49,204 nucleotides of DNA from Phaeospirillum sp. (lineage in GTDB: Bacteria; Pseudomonadota; Alphaproteobacteria; Rhodospirillales; Magnetospirillaceae), in contig JAVBXM010000087.1 of NCBI GenBank assembly GCA_030824585.1, forward strand, positions 1-49,204. Direction: 5' to 3'. Under the pieces are notes generated by a model. The model saw nothing but the letters and a program-made list of their open reading frames with translations, ran no database searches and was not told the DNA's origin. Position 1 is the first letter of the stretch, and each line of letters begins with the position of its first letter. The position numbers and the translations under genes are program-made. This document shows, piece by piece, positions 41,759 to 49,204 of this stretch.

Positions 41759-42931
41759 ATGAACGATTCCAAGCGTCGAGCAAAATTCGAGTCCAAGGTC
41801 GCTGAACTGCTTGCCGTCACTGCGGGATTGAAGGTTCCGCAGATTCTGATGCTGCGCCGGATGACCTCGTCCGACCCGGACACCCAGTCCTGGGCCAATG
41901 ACCGCGAGCTTGGCGTGGTGTTCGACACCATCTTGGACCGCGCCGTGGCCGCCATGGACGTGGAGGAACTGGGCGCCGCCGCCGACCGGCACTTCGAAGG
42001 CCTGCTGCCACCCGGCCCCGACGAGGCCCGCGACAAGGATCGCTGGGTGCTGTTCGACCTCACCAAGAAGTATCTGGTCAACCGGTCCAAGGCGGCCGCC
42101 CAGGTTCCCGTCGCGCCCGAGCCGCCGCCGGCCGTGATCGAGGAAGAGGAGGAGGCGCCCATCGCCTTCGACAACTTCCGGCAGATGTTCGACGAGACCC
42201 TGGCCCGTTACGCCCGCCGCGCCCTCCAGGTGTTGGTGGTCAATCCCGCCAACGCCGCCGGCCTGCGGCCGCACATTCCGCTGCCCTTCATCATCTCTCC
42301 CGGTTTCGCCACCTGTTACGAAACCCTGCTGCGCAAGTTCGTGCTGGCCGATATCCGTGCCACCAAGCGCATCAAGGAACTGTCGGAAAGCCGGACCTGG
42401 GACTCCACCGGCCCCAACCGGTTGATCGCCATCCTGCAGCAGGGCGGCCAGGGCAATCCCATCCTCGACACCTGGGATTCCCGTTGGGCCGCCTACAAGT
42501 CCGAGGGGGTGGGCTCCAAGCACGCCAAGGCCAACGATCCCTGGGCGGTGTTCCACGACTGGGCCAAGGCCGGCGGATTCCCGTCGCCCGACGAATCGGA
42601 CATTCCGCTGCTGCATTCGGTGATCCGCTGGGAGCCCGAGACCCTGCTCGAGGCCTGGCGCGAGGTGGCCCTGCTCTACCAGCAGGAGTTCCACCCCAAG
42701 GATCGCCACGACCAGGCCCGCGAGGGCGCTTTCCGCGACGCCATCGTCCGCTGCATCCGGGAATTGCCCAAGTATGGCGGCGACCTGATCGCCATGAAGG
42801 CGTTCTTCGAGATGCCCAAATGCGACCGCATGTTCCTGCGCAAGCTGATGCAGACGGTGGGCGGTACCGAAACCGAGCGGCGGCGGGTCGCCCCCGGGCT
42901 GGTGCATTTCTACAACAACCTCCCCCTGTGA
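41759..42931 (+). CDS. hypothetical protein (390 aa)
   Basis: Soluble acidic protein with no signal or membrane segments and no recognised domain. The N-terminal third (1-120) is helical; a Pro/Glu-rich linker follows (about 122-137: PEPPPAVIEEEEEAPI); the rest is a helical, tryptophan-containing domain (DTWDSRWAAYKSE, NDPWAVFHDWAKAGGF, PLLHSVIRWEPETLLEAWREVALLYQQEF). A run AAGGAG is 16 nt upstream, longer than ideal. It may be restricted to this bacterial group; it stands alone between znuB and a kinase. Confidence 0.65.
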   Translation: MNDSKRRAKFESKVAELLAVTAGLKVPQILMLRRMTSSDPDTQSWANDRELGVVFDTILDRAVAAMDVEELGAAADRHFEGLLPPGPDEARDKDRWVLFDLTKKYLVNRSKAAAQVPVAPEPPPAVIEEEEEAPIAFDNFRQMFDETLARYARRALQVLVVNPANAAGLRPHIPLPFIISPGFATCYETLLRKFVLADIRATKRIKELSESRTWDSTGPNRLIAILQQGGQGNPILDTWDSRWAAYKSEGVGSKHAKANDPWAVFHDWAKAGGFPSPDESDIPLLHSVIRWEPETLLEAWREVALLYQQEFHPKDRHDQAREGAFRDAIVRCIRELPKYGGDLIAMKAFFEMPKCDRMFLRKLMQTVGGTETERRRVAPGLVHFYNNLPL

Positions 42932-43012
42932 CCGGTCTCCAGCCGGGCTTTGGGCCGTCCATATGGTTTGTGCTATAACCAAAGGCATGAAGTCCTGGTG
43001 GGAGGGGCCGGC

Positions 43013-45013
43013 ATGTCCGGGACGCTGAAGGTTGGTGGCGGCGGAGCCAGGAAGCCATCCACGTGGCTTCCTTTCGTCGTGGCCGCCCTGATCACCGCCT
43101 GTTCGGGGCTGGTGCTGCTCAAGCTCTATGCCCTGCAGGCCGAGCGCCGCTACGAGGCCGCGAGGGCCGAACTGGTTTCCCAGCTCAGCGTGTTGCGCGC
43201 CCGCCTGGAATACAACCTGACCGCTCCGCTGCTGATCAGCCGGGGCTTGGTCGCCCAGATCATCTTTCACCACGGCATGAGCGATGCCGATTTCGCCCGG
43301 GCCTCCTCGCTGGTGATGCAGGACTACGAATCCATCCGCAACCTGGCCATGTCGCGCGGCACGGTGATGACCTCGGTCTATCCCCAGGAACCCAACCGGG
43401 CGATCCTGGGGGTGGATTACCGCGACCTGCCCGCCCAATGGCCGGCGGTGGAGCGGGCCATCAACAGCCGCAAGCCGGTGGTGGCCGGGCCGGTGAACCT
43501 GATCCAGGGCGGGGCGGCGCTGATCGGGCGGGTGCCGGTCTTTTTGCCCGATCCCGATGGAGAGCAGGCCAAGCTGTTCGGCCTGATCAGCGTGGTGATC
43601 GACATCCCCAAGGTCTTCGCCGCCTCGGGCCTCGATGCCGGGACGCTGCCCATGGAACTGGCCCTGCGCGGCCGCGACGGGCTGGGCCGGGCCGGCGCCA
43701 TGATCTGGGGCGACGAGGGCGTCTTCGACCGTGCGCCGGTGGAGATGGAGGTGAGCCTGCCCGACGGGACCTGGGCCATGGCGGCCATTCCCAAGGGGGG
43801 ATGGGCAGCCGGCGACGGGCAGTTGCGGGTGACCGGCGGCATGGGGCTGGTCCTGTTCTTCCTGACCGCCCTGGCGTCCTTCGGCTGGGCCTTCTACGCC
43901 CGGGGCCAGCGGCGGGCCCAGCGCCATGTGGCGGAAAGCGAGGAACGCTACCGCGCCCTGGTGGAGACCGCGCCCATGGCGGTGGTCGTCCATCGCAACG
44001 GCGTCATCCTGTTCGCCAACACCCAGGCGTCGCGCATGCTGAAGGTCCCCGACGGGCAGGCACTGGCCGGCCGAGCGCTGCTCGACTTCGTCCACCCCGA
44101 CAGCCGCGCCGCCGTGGCCGAGCGGGTGGGGTTCGTGCTGGCCGCCCCGGACGCGGTGTCCAGCGGTGCGGCTTGCTATGTCACCGGCGAGGGCGAACTG
44201 ATCGAGAGCGAGGTGGTCTCCACCCGGGTCAGCCTGGAAGGCCAGCCGGCGGTACTCTCGGTGGTTCACGACGTGACCAGGCGCCATCGGGCCGAGGCGG
44301 AGCGCGAGCGCCTGCTGGAAAGCCTGCAGCGCTCCAACGAGGACCTGCAGCAATTCGCCTATATCTCCAGCCACGACCTGCAGGAGCCGCTGCGCAACGT
44401 GGCCGGCTATGTGCAGTTGCTGGGCCGGCGCTATCGCGGTCGCCTGGACAAGGACGCCGACGACTTCATCGACTTCGCGGTCCAGGGGACCAAGCGCATG
44501 CAGGAGATGATCACCAACCTGCTGGATTACTCGCGGCTGCGCCAGGATGACGGCGAGCCGGAGCGCGTCGACAGCCGGATCGCCCTCGACGAGGCCCTGG
44601 CCGATCTCGGCGCCGCCATCGACGAGTCCGGCGCGGTGGTCGAGGTGGCCGGCGCCATGCCGGTGGTGGCGGCCCGGCGGGTGGAACTGTCGCGCGTCTT
44701 CCTCAACCTGATCGGCAACGCCATCAAGTACCGCCGTGCCGACACGGTGCCGCGCATCCGCGTTTCCACCCATCGCGACGGGCGGAACTGGGTGTTCTCC
44801 ATCGCCGACAACGGCATCGGCATGGAGCCGGCCTATCTGGACCGCATCTTCACGCTGTTCCAGCGCCTGCATTCGCGCGAGACCTATGACGGGACCGGCA
44901 TCGGCCTGGCCATCTGCCGCAAGCTGGTGCAGCACAATGGCGGCCGCATCTGGGCCCAGTCCGAGCCGGGCCGCGGCTCGACCTTCCATTTCAGCCTGCA
45001 AGGGGCGGAGTAG
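43013..45013 (+). CDS. CHASE-PAS sensor histidine kinase
   Basis: Membrane kinase of 666 residues. Transmembrane helix about 17-38; periplasmic CHASE domain about 65-220 (PLLISRGLVAQIIFHHG; QEPNRAILGVDYRD); second helix about 278-298; PAS about 315-430; HisKA with His454 (ISSHDLQEPLRNV); HATPase_c with NLIGNAIKY, DNGIGM and GTGIGL. CHASE domains sense small external molecules. No response regulator is adjacent, so it works with an unlinked partner. ATG 43013 follows GGGAGGGG and is preferred to the in-frame start 63 nt earlier. Confidence 0.9.
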   Translation: MSGTLKVGGGGARKPSTWLPFVVAALITACSGLVLLKLYALQAERRYEAARAELVSQLSVLRARLEYNLTAPLLISRGLVAQIIFHHGMSDADFARASSLVMQDYESIRNLAMSRGTVMTSVYPQEPNRAILGVDYRDLPAQWPAVERAINSRKPVVAGPVNLIQGGAALIGRVPVFLPDPDGEQAKLFGLISVVIDIPKVFAASGLDAGTLPMELALRGRDGLGRAGAMIWGDEGVFDRAPVEMEVSLPDGTWAMAAIPKGGWAAGDGQLRVTGGMGLVLFFLTALASFGWAFYARGQRRAQRHVAESEERYRALVETAPMAVVVHRNGVILFANTQASRMLKVPDGQALAGRALLDFVHPDSRAAVAERVGFVLAAPDAVSSGAACYVTGEGELIESEVVSTRVSLEGQPAVLSVVHDVTRRHRAEAERERLLESLQRSNEDLQQFAYISSHDLQEPLRNVAGYVQLLGRRYRGRLDKDADDFIDFAVQGTKRMQEMITNLLDYSRLRQDDGEPERVDSRIALDEALADLGAAIDESGAVVEVAGAMPVVAARRVELSRVFLNLIGNAIKYRRADTVPRIRVSTHRDGRNWVFSIADNGIGMEPAYLDRIFTLFQRLHSRETYDGTGIGLAICRKLVQHNGGRIWAQSEPGRGSTFHFSLQGAE

Positions 45014-45017
45014 GTCC

Positions 45018-45743
45018 CTACGACCGCGCCGGGGTGAGGCGGAAGCCGGCCAGGGAGGCGGTCTTGGACAGGGTGTCGAGCAGTTCCATGGGGGCCGGCT
45101 CGCGCTCGGCCAGCAGCGACATCTGGTACTGGAACATCTCGCTGCCGTCCTCCAACTGGAAGCTCCAGTCGCGGGCCACGAAGCCGTGACGGGACAGCAT
45201 GGCGTGGATTTCCTCGGCGGGCGGGGTCTGGTTGTGCAGGTAGGTCAGGGTGAGGTGCAGGGCGGTCTGGTGGGGCAGGGCGTGCTCGATCCGCCGCGCG
45301 GCGGTCATCACCGCCACGGTGCACAGCGCCCCGAACACCGCCGCCACGTAGAAGCCGACGCCGATCAGCACGCCGATGGCCGCCGTGACCCAGATGGAGG
45401 CGGCGGTGGACAGGCCGCGGATGCTGAAGCCTTCCTTCATGATGACCCCGGCCCCGAGAAAGCCGATGCCGGTCATGATGCCCTGGATGGTCCGGGTCGG
45501 ATCGGCGATGCCCGGCGTATCCGACAGGCCGGCGTACCACATATTGGGATAGCCGTTGATCACGGTCAGGGCGGTGGAGGCCATGCACACCAGGGAATAG
45601 GTGCGCAGCCCGGCCGCCCGGCCGTGATACGAGCGCTCGTAGCCGATCATCAGGCCGGTGGCCAGAGCGCCCAGCATGTGCAGGAGGATCAGCCCGTTGG
45701 TGATCAGTTCCTTGCCGGACCAATAGGCTGACAGCGTTTCCAT
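45018..45743 (-). CDS. MgtC/SapB family protein
   Basis: A 241-residue membrane protein with four or five helices (LHMLGALATGLMIGYERSYHGRAAGLRTYSLVCMAS; IQGIMTGIGFLGAGVIMKE; GLSTAASIWVTAAIGVLIGVGFY) and a soluble C-terminal ACT-like domain (about 150-241). MgtC proteins adapt cells to low magnesium and restrain ATP synthase in pathogens; the role in a free-living bacterium is unclear. The start is 4 nt after the stop of the NodT-type gene, so the two are co-transcribed. Confidence 0.9.
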   Translation of the reverse strand: METLSAYWSGKELITNGLILLHMLGALATGLMIGYERSYHGRAAGLRTYSLVCMASTALTVINGYPNMWYAGLSDTPGIADPTRTIQGIMTGIGFLGAGVIMKEGFSIRGLSTAASIWVTAAIGVLIGVGFYVAAVFGALCTVAVMTAARRIEHALPHQTALHLTLTYLHNQTPPAEEIHAMLSRHGFVARDWSFQLEDGSEMFQYQMSLLAEREPAPMELLDTLSKTASLAGFRLTPARS

Positions 45744-45747
45744 GGGG

Positions 45748-47538
45748 CTAGCTGGCGTTGTCGTTGAAGGCGGCGGTCTCGTAGACCTCGGCCGGGGCCA
45801 GCGATTGCGGCGCCTCGCTCTCCAGGGCCGCCGGTTCGCTCCGCACGGTGACCGCCGCGCCGGACGGTTCGGTCATCCGCGCGGCGGGAGAGGGCGCCGC
45901 GGGCGGCTCGACGGCGGGCGGGGCCGCCTGGACCGGAGCCGGCTCGGCCGCCACCGGCGGCAGCGGAGCCGCCGTGGGAGCCGGGGCTTCGGTCACCGCC
46001 GGCGTGGTGGCGGCCGGCGTCTTGGCGGGGGCCTCGGTCTTTCCGGCGGGAGCCGGGGCCTGGGGCGGCGCGGGCGCCTTCTGCGACTCGGCGTCGGCCT
46101 CGTCCAGCTCCATGCCGCCACCCAGGGCCTTGTACAGGCCGATGGCGGCCTCCAGGCGGCCGAAGCGGGCCTGGACCTTGGAATCCTCGGCCTGGAAGCG
46201 GGTCCGCTGGGTTTCCAGCACGTTGAGGTAATCGACCATGCCCAGGCGGAAGGCTTCGGAGCTGAGGCCATAGGCGTCGAGCGAGGCCTGCAGCACTTCC
46301 TGCTGGGCCACTTCCAGGTCGCCCTGCAGGCGGATGGTCATCAGCGCGTCCTCGACGTCGCGCAGGGATATCAAGATGGTCTGCTGGTAGGTCTGGACCA
46401 GCTCGGTGAACTTGGCCTCGCTGTATTCGATGTCGGCCCGCGTCTTGCCGTTGTCGAAGATGGTGGCGGCCAGGGTCCCGGCCAGGGTGAAGAAGATGCT
46501 GCCCGGATTGGTGATGGTGTCGAAGTACTGGGCGGCCCAGCCGCGATCGCCGGTGATGGACAGCGTCGGGAACAGCTTGGCCCGCGCCACGCCGATATTG
46601 GCGTTGGCGGCCATCAGGTTGGCCTCGGCCTTGCGGATGTCCGGGCGGCGTAGCAGCAGGTCCGAGGGCAGGCCGGCCGACATCTCGGGTACCAGCAGGT
46701 CGCGCAGCGTCCTGCTGTTGAGCGCCAGGGTCTGCGGCGGGCGGCCCAGCAGCACGGCCAGCTTGTTGAAGGCGCGTTCGCGCTGCAAGATGATGGGCGG
46801 AATGGTCGCCTCGGCCTGGGCCAGCACGTTGCGCTGTTGCGCCAGTTCCAGATTCGAGCTTTCGCCCAGGCGGACGCGCTCGGTCACCGCCACGTACATG
46901 GCCTTCATGTTGGCGATGTTGCTGCGCGCCACCGCCTCGCGGTCCAGGCCTTCCAGATACTGGATATAGGTCAGGACCACGTCGGAGATCATGGCGAGGC
47001 CGACCGCCTCGCGGTCATGGATGTTGGCGAAGGCCGTCGCCAGGGACGAGGCCTCCGACGCGCGGATCTTGCCCCACAAATCCACTTCCCAACTGGCCGA
47101 GACATAGGCCGAGCTCAGGCGGTGGCTGCGGTTGGTGGGGGGGCTGGGGTCGCTGCCCTGGCCGCCCTGGGGCGAATCGATGCTGCGCTTGCCCGACATG
47201 GTGATGGTCGGCAGCAGGGCCGAGGCGGCCGAGCCCGCCTGGGTCTCGGCCTGCCTGATGCGGGCGGTGGCGGCCTTGAGGTCGTGGTTGTTGGCCAGCG
47301 CCTCGGCCACCAGGGTGTTCAACTCCTCGGAGCCGAAAATCGTCCACCACTGGGACAGCGGCTTGGGCATTTCCGGCGAGGGCTCGGGCAGGGGATTGCG
47401 GTAGCTGGTGGGAATGTCCTGCTTCGGCCGCTCGTAGCTTGGCGTCATGTTGCAGGCGCTGCTGCTCATCACCAACGCGGCCGCCATCACCCATCGCGCC
47501 GCGCGGGCGGACATTCCCGGTCTTTCCCTCGTGCCCAT
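45748..47538 (-). CDS. NodT-family outer membrane efflux lipoprotein
   Basis: TolC-like channel of 596 residues. Signal and lipobox (VMSSSAC, Cys29), then two repeats of the outer-membrane efflux fold (QWWTIFGSEELNTLVAEALANNHDLKAATARIRQAE; LLLRRPDIRKAEANLMAANANIGVARAKLFPTLSITG). Typical members end near residue 480; here a further 118 residues of Pro/Ala-rich sequence follow (479-596), which is unusual. No RND or MFP gene is beside it. It shares a transcript with MgtC. Start ATG 47538 (GGGGA upstream) rather than 47514. Confidence 0.88.
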   Translation of the reverse strand: MGTRERPGMSARAARWVMAAALVMSSSACNMTPSYERPKQDIPTSYRNPLPEPSPEMPKPLSQWWTIFGSEELNTLVAEALANNHDLKAATARIRQAETQAGSAASALLPTITMSGKRSIDSPQGGQGSDPSPPTNRSHRLSSAYVSASWEVDLWGKIRASEASSLATAFANIHDREAVGLAMISDVVLTYIQYLEGLDREAVARSNIANMKAMYVAVTERVRLGESSNLELAQQRNVLAQAEATIPPIILQRERAFNKLAVLLGRPPQTLALNSRTLRDLLVPEMSAGLPSDLLLRRPDIRKAEANLMAANANIGVARAKLFPTLSITGDRGWAAQYFDTITNPGSIFFTLAGTLAATIFDNGKTRADIEYSEAKFTELVQTYQQTILISLRDVEDALMTIRLQGDLEVAQQEVLQASLDAYGLSSEAFRLGMVDYLNVLETQRTRFQAEDSKVQARFGRLEAAIGLYKALGGGMELDEADAESQKAPAPPQAPAPAGKTEAPAKTPAATTPAVTEAPAPTAAPLPPVAAEPAPVQAAPPAVEPPAAPSPAARMTEPSGAAVTVRSEPAALESEAPQSLAPAEVYETAAFNDNAS

Positions 47539-47644
47539 TGGTTCCCCTGGTCCTGATACGGCCTCAGTAAGTACCACGATTGCCCCCGGCCCGGAAGGCC
47601 CGTCGGACCATGGTTGCGAAGGGTAGCCTTTCAGTCGTGGGCCT

Positions 47645-47682
47645 GCCTCCCCACATGAGGGGGAATGGGGGGCTCGGGAGGC
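47645..47682. repeat. GC-rich palindromic stretch upstream of pdhA
   Basis: GCCTCCC (47645-47651) pairs with GGGAGGC (47676-47682), with G-runs between them. Its parts (CCTCCCC, GGGGGG, TCGGGAGG) resemble the palindrome inside pdhB, so they may be diverged copies of one element. Confidence 0.4.
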
Positions 47683-47714
47683 CTCTCCACGGCTGCGGCG
47701 GCTACCCTCTAATG

Positions 47715-47812
47715 TTGCAATGCAGCAATCGGTTCGCAAATAACCAATTTGCAGTTAACGATAAATAGTGCGTTACGAAACCACGGTTTTTTACGTAAAT
47801 GGCTCTTGCAAA
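47715..47812 (+). promoter_or_regulatory. AT-rich pdhA control region with TTGCAA-type motifs
   Basis: The 333 nt between the NodT-type gene and pdhA hold no gene. TTGCAA (47715), TTCGCAAA (47733), TTTGCAG (47748) and CTTGCAAA (47805) lie in the locally AT-rich part. These resemble the prpE motifs and the ScfR/RamB site type. TTGCAA at 47806 could also serve as a -35 box. Confidence 0.4.
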
Positions 47813-47871
47813 ATAGGGAAGGCTCATTTACCTATCATCCCTGTCGAACGATTCAGGCTCCGGGAGGAACC

Positions 47872-48870
47872 ATGGCCACCAAGAAGAAGGAACGGGGGGC
47901 GGCCGAACCCACCCCTCAGGAACTCATCCGCTATTATCGCGAGATGCTGCTCATCCGCCGGTTCGAGGAAAAGGCGGGCCAGCTCTACGGCATGGGACTG
48001 ATCAACGGCTTCTGTCACCTCTATATCGGCCAGGAGGCCGTGGTGGTCGGCATGCAGGCCGTGGCCGGGGCGACGGATTCCTGCATCACCTCCTACCGCG
48101 ACCACGGCCACATGCTGGTCTGCGGCATGGACCCCAAGGGGGTGATGGCCGAACTGACGGGGCGCGCCGGCGGCTATTCGCGCGGCAAGGGCGGCTCCAT
48201 GCACATGTTCTCGCGCGAAAAGCGCTTCTACGGCGGCCACGGCATCGTCGGCGCCCAGGTGCCGCTGGGCACCGGCCTGGGCTTCGCCCACAAGTATTCC
48301 AAGGACAACGGCGTCGCCCACGTCTATTGCGGCGATGGCGCGGTCAACCAGGGCCAGGTCTACGAGGCCTTCAACATGGCGGCGCTGTGGAAGCTGCCCG
48401 TCGTGTTCATCATCGAGAACAACAAGTACGCCATGGGCACCTCGACGGTGCGCCATGCCGCCGGCCAGGAGCTGTACATGCGCGGCGCCGCCTACGGCAT
48501 TCCCGGCGAGCCGGTCAACGGCATGAGCGTCATGGCGGTGCGCGACGCCGCCGCCCGGGCGCTGGAGCACGCCCGCTCCGGCCAGGGGCCCTACATCCTG
48601 GAAATGAACACCTACCGCTATCGCGGCCACTCCATGTCTGATCCGGCCAAGTACCGGAGCAAGGAGGAGGTGACCAAGATGCGCGAGCAGCACGATCCCA
48701 TCGACCAATTGAAGGAAAAGCTGCTGGCCGACGGTTTGATCGACGAGGCTGGTCTCAAGGAGATCGACCGCGAGGTCAAGGTGATCGTCACCGAGGCGGC
48801 CGAATTCTCGCAGTCCAGTCCCGAGCCTGATCCGTCCGAGCTGTGGACCGACGTGCTGATCGAAGCGTAA
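47872..48870 (+). CDS. pdhA: pyruvate dehydrogenase E1 alpha subunit
   Basis: A 332-residue subunit of the thiamine-diphosphate-dependent E1 that decarboxylates pyruvate. TPP motif [37 protein letters not shown] (about 155-191), [10 protein letters not shown], and [11 protein letters not shown] near residue 245. The length and absence of extensions fit the bacterial heterotetrameric (alpha2beta2) type. ATG 47872 follows GGGAGGA. It is 17 nt upstream of pdhB and starts the PDH operon. Confidence 0.96.
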   Translation: MATKKKERGAAEPTPQELIRYYREMLLIRRFEEKAGQLYGMGLINGFCHLYIGQEAVVVGMQAVAGATDSCITSYRDHGHMLVCGMDPKGVMAELTGRAGGYSRGKGGSMHMFSREKRFYGGHGIVGAQVPLGTGLGFAHKYSKDNGVAHVYCGDGAVNQGQVYEAFNMAALWKLPVVFIIENNKYAMGTSTVRHAAGQELYMRGAAYGIPGEPVNGMSVMAVRDAAARALEHARSGQGPYILEMNTYRYRGHSMSDPAKYRSKEEVTKMREQHDPIDQLKEKLLADGLIDEAGLKEIDREVKVIVTEAAEFSQSSPEPDPSELWTDVLIEA

Positions 48871-48887
48871 GCGAGGGGGGTAGAAAA

Positions 48888-49204
48888 ATGCCGATTCAAG
48901 TTCTGATGCCCGCCCTGTCGCCGACCATGACCGAGGGCAAGCTGGCCAAGTGGCTGAAGGCCGAGGGCGATGCCGTCAAGTCCGGCGATATCCTGGCCGA
49001 GATCGAGACCGACAAGGCCACCATGGAAATGGAAGCCGTCGAGGACGGCGTACTGGGCAAGATTCTGGTGCCCGGCGGCACCGAGGGGGTGGCGGTCAAC
49101 ACGCCCATCGCCCTGATCCTGGAAGAGGGCGAGGACGCCTCCAGCCTTACCTCTCCTCCCCCCGCGCAAGGCGTGGGGGGAGGTCGGGAGGGGGGCGTTG
49201 CCGC
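48888..49204 (+). CDS. pdhB: pyruvate dehydrogenase E1 beta with N-terminal lipoyl domain (partial)
   Basis: Only the first 105 codons are present; the gene runs off the window. Residues 1-80 are a lipoyl domain with lipoylated Lys43 ([13 protein letters not shown]). In alphaproteobacteria the gene after pdhA usually encodes E1 beta with such a domain, so pdhB is the best call; E2 (aceF) is the alternative. The linker after residue 85 ([19 protein letters not shown]) is encoded by a strong palindrome. GAGGGGG precedes the ATG. Confidence 0.85.
   Translation, partial: MPIQVLMPALSPTMTEGKLAKWLKAEGDAVKSGDILAEIETDKATMEMEAVEDGVLGKILVPGGTEGVAVNTPIALILEEGEDASSLTSPPPAQGVGGGREGGVA
49155..49183. repeat. 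13-bp-stem palindrome in pdhB linker
   Basis: CCTCCCCCCGCGC (49155-49167), loop AAG, and GCGTGGGGGGAGG (49171-49183) pair over 13 positions with one G-T. It is in frame and leaves pdhB open to the window end. It looks like an intergenic-type palindromic repeat inserted in a flexible linker. Confidence 0.7.

Overview
This 49.2 kb window is gene-dense, GC-rich DNA from an alphaproteobacterium. The protein set points to a Rhodospirillales member close to Magnetospirillum. The clues are a PraR-like XRE regulator, a GapR (DUF2312) nucleoid protein, homospermidine synthase, a lipoyl domain fused to the start of the PDH E1-beta subunit, and many PAS/GGDEF/histidine-kinase receptors. The genus is inferred from remembered protein resemblance, not from a search. 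No rRNA, tRNA, insertion sequence, prophage, CRISPR array or magnetosome gene was seen.

Layout. 0-6.4 kb: homospermidine synthase, a small lipoprotein, a GNAT/ribbon-helix-helix/small-protein operon, LysR and XRE regulators, an excisionase-HTH plus periplasmic-binding-domain protein, and a DUF2478 protein (the last two suggest molybdate biology). 6.5-10.7 kb: a c-haem GGDEF-EAL protein behind a possible 17-codon leader peptide, then a chromate transporter. 10.8-16.8 kb: a tightly packed minus-strand run of NtrC-type regulator, PAS kinase, membrane-anchored SGNH hydrolase, YdjC-type deacetylase and MFS transporter. 16.9-21.6 kb: a UlaG-like metallohydrolase, an AEC transporter, glycerate 2-kinase, a DapA-like aldolase and a solute-binding protein. 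21.7-29 kb: a LOV-like kinase lacking the photoactive cysteine, a TPR-radical SAM-SPASM protein and a 1190-residue hybrid kinase. 29-34.2 kb: ribosomal protein L36, an N-formylglutamate amidohydrolase family protein, GapR, FolB, FolK, phosphofructokinase, UbiX and two small YdcH-like proteins. 34.2-36.8 kb: propionyl-CoA synthetase and a Cys-rich small protein. 36.9-41.7 kb: a candidate small RNA and a complete zinc-starvation locus (COG0523 GTPase, HisI, ZnuA facing Zur, ZnuC, ZnuB) around a clear Zur box. 41.8-49.2 kb: an unknown protein, a CHASE-PAS kinase, MgtC plus a NodT-type outer-membrane lipoprotein, and pdhA with the start of pdhB.

The noncoding DNA is unusually structured. Two dense hairpin arrays lie between convergent genes. 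Two different short repeats sit exactly on the stop codons of convergent gene pairs. A palindrome lies in frame in the linker of pdhB. TTGCAA-type motifs recur upstream of both prpE and pdhA. The best candidates for undescribed biology are the small RNA with CCUCCC motifs, the cysteine-less LOV kinase, the five-gene NtrC/kinase/SGNH/YdjC/MFS unit, and the placement of hisI inside the zinc regulon.
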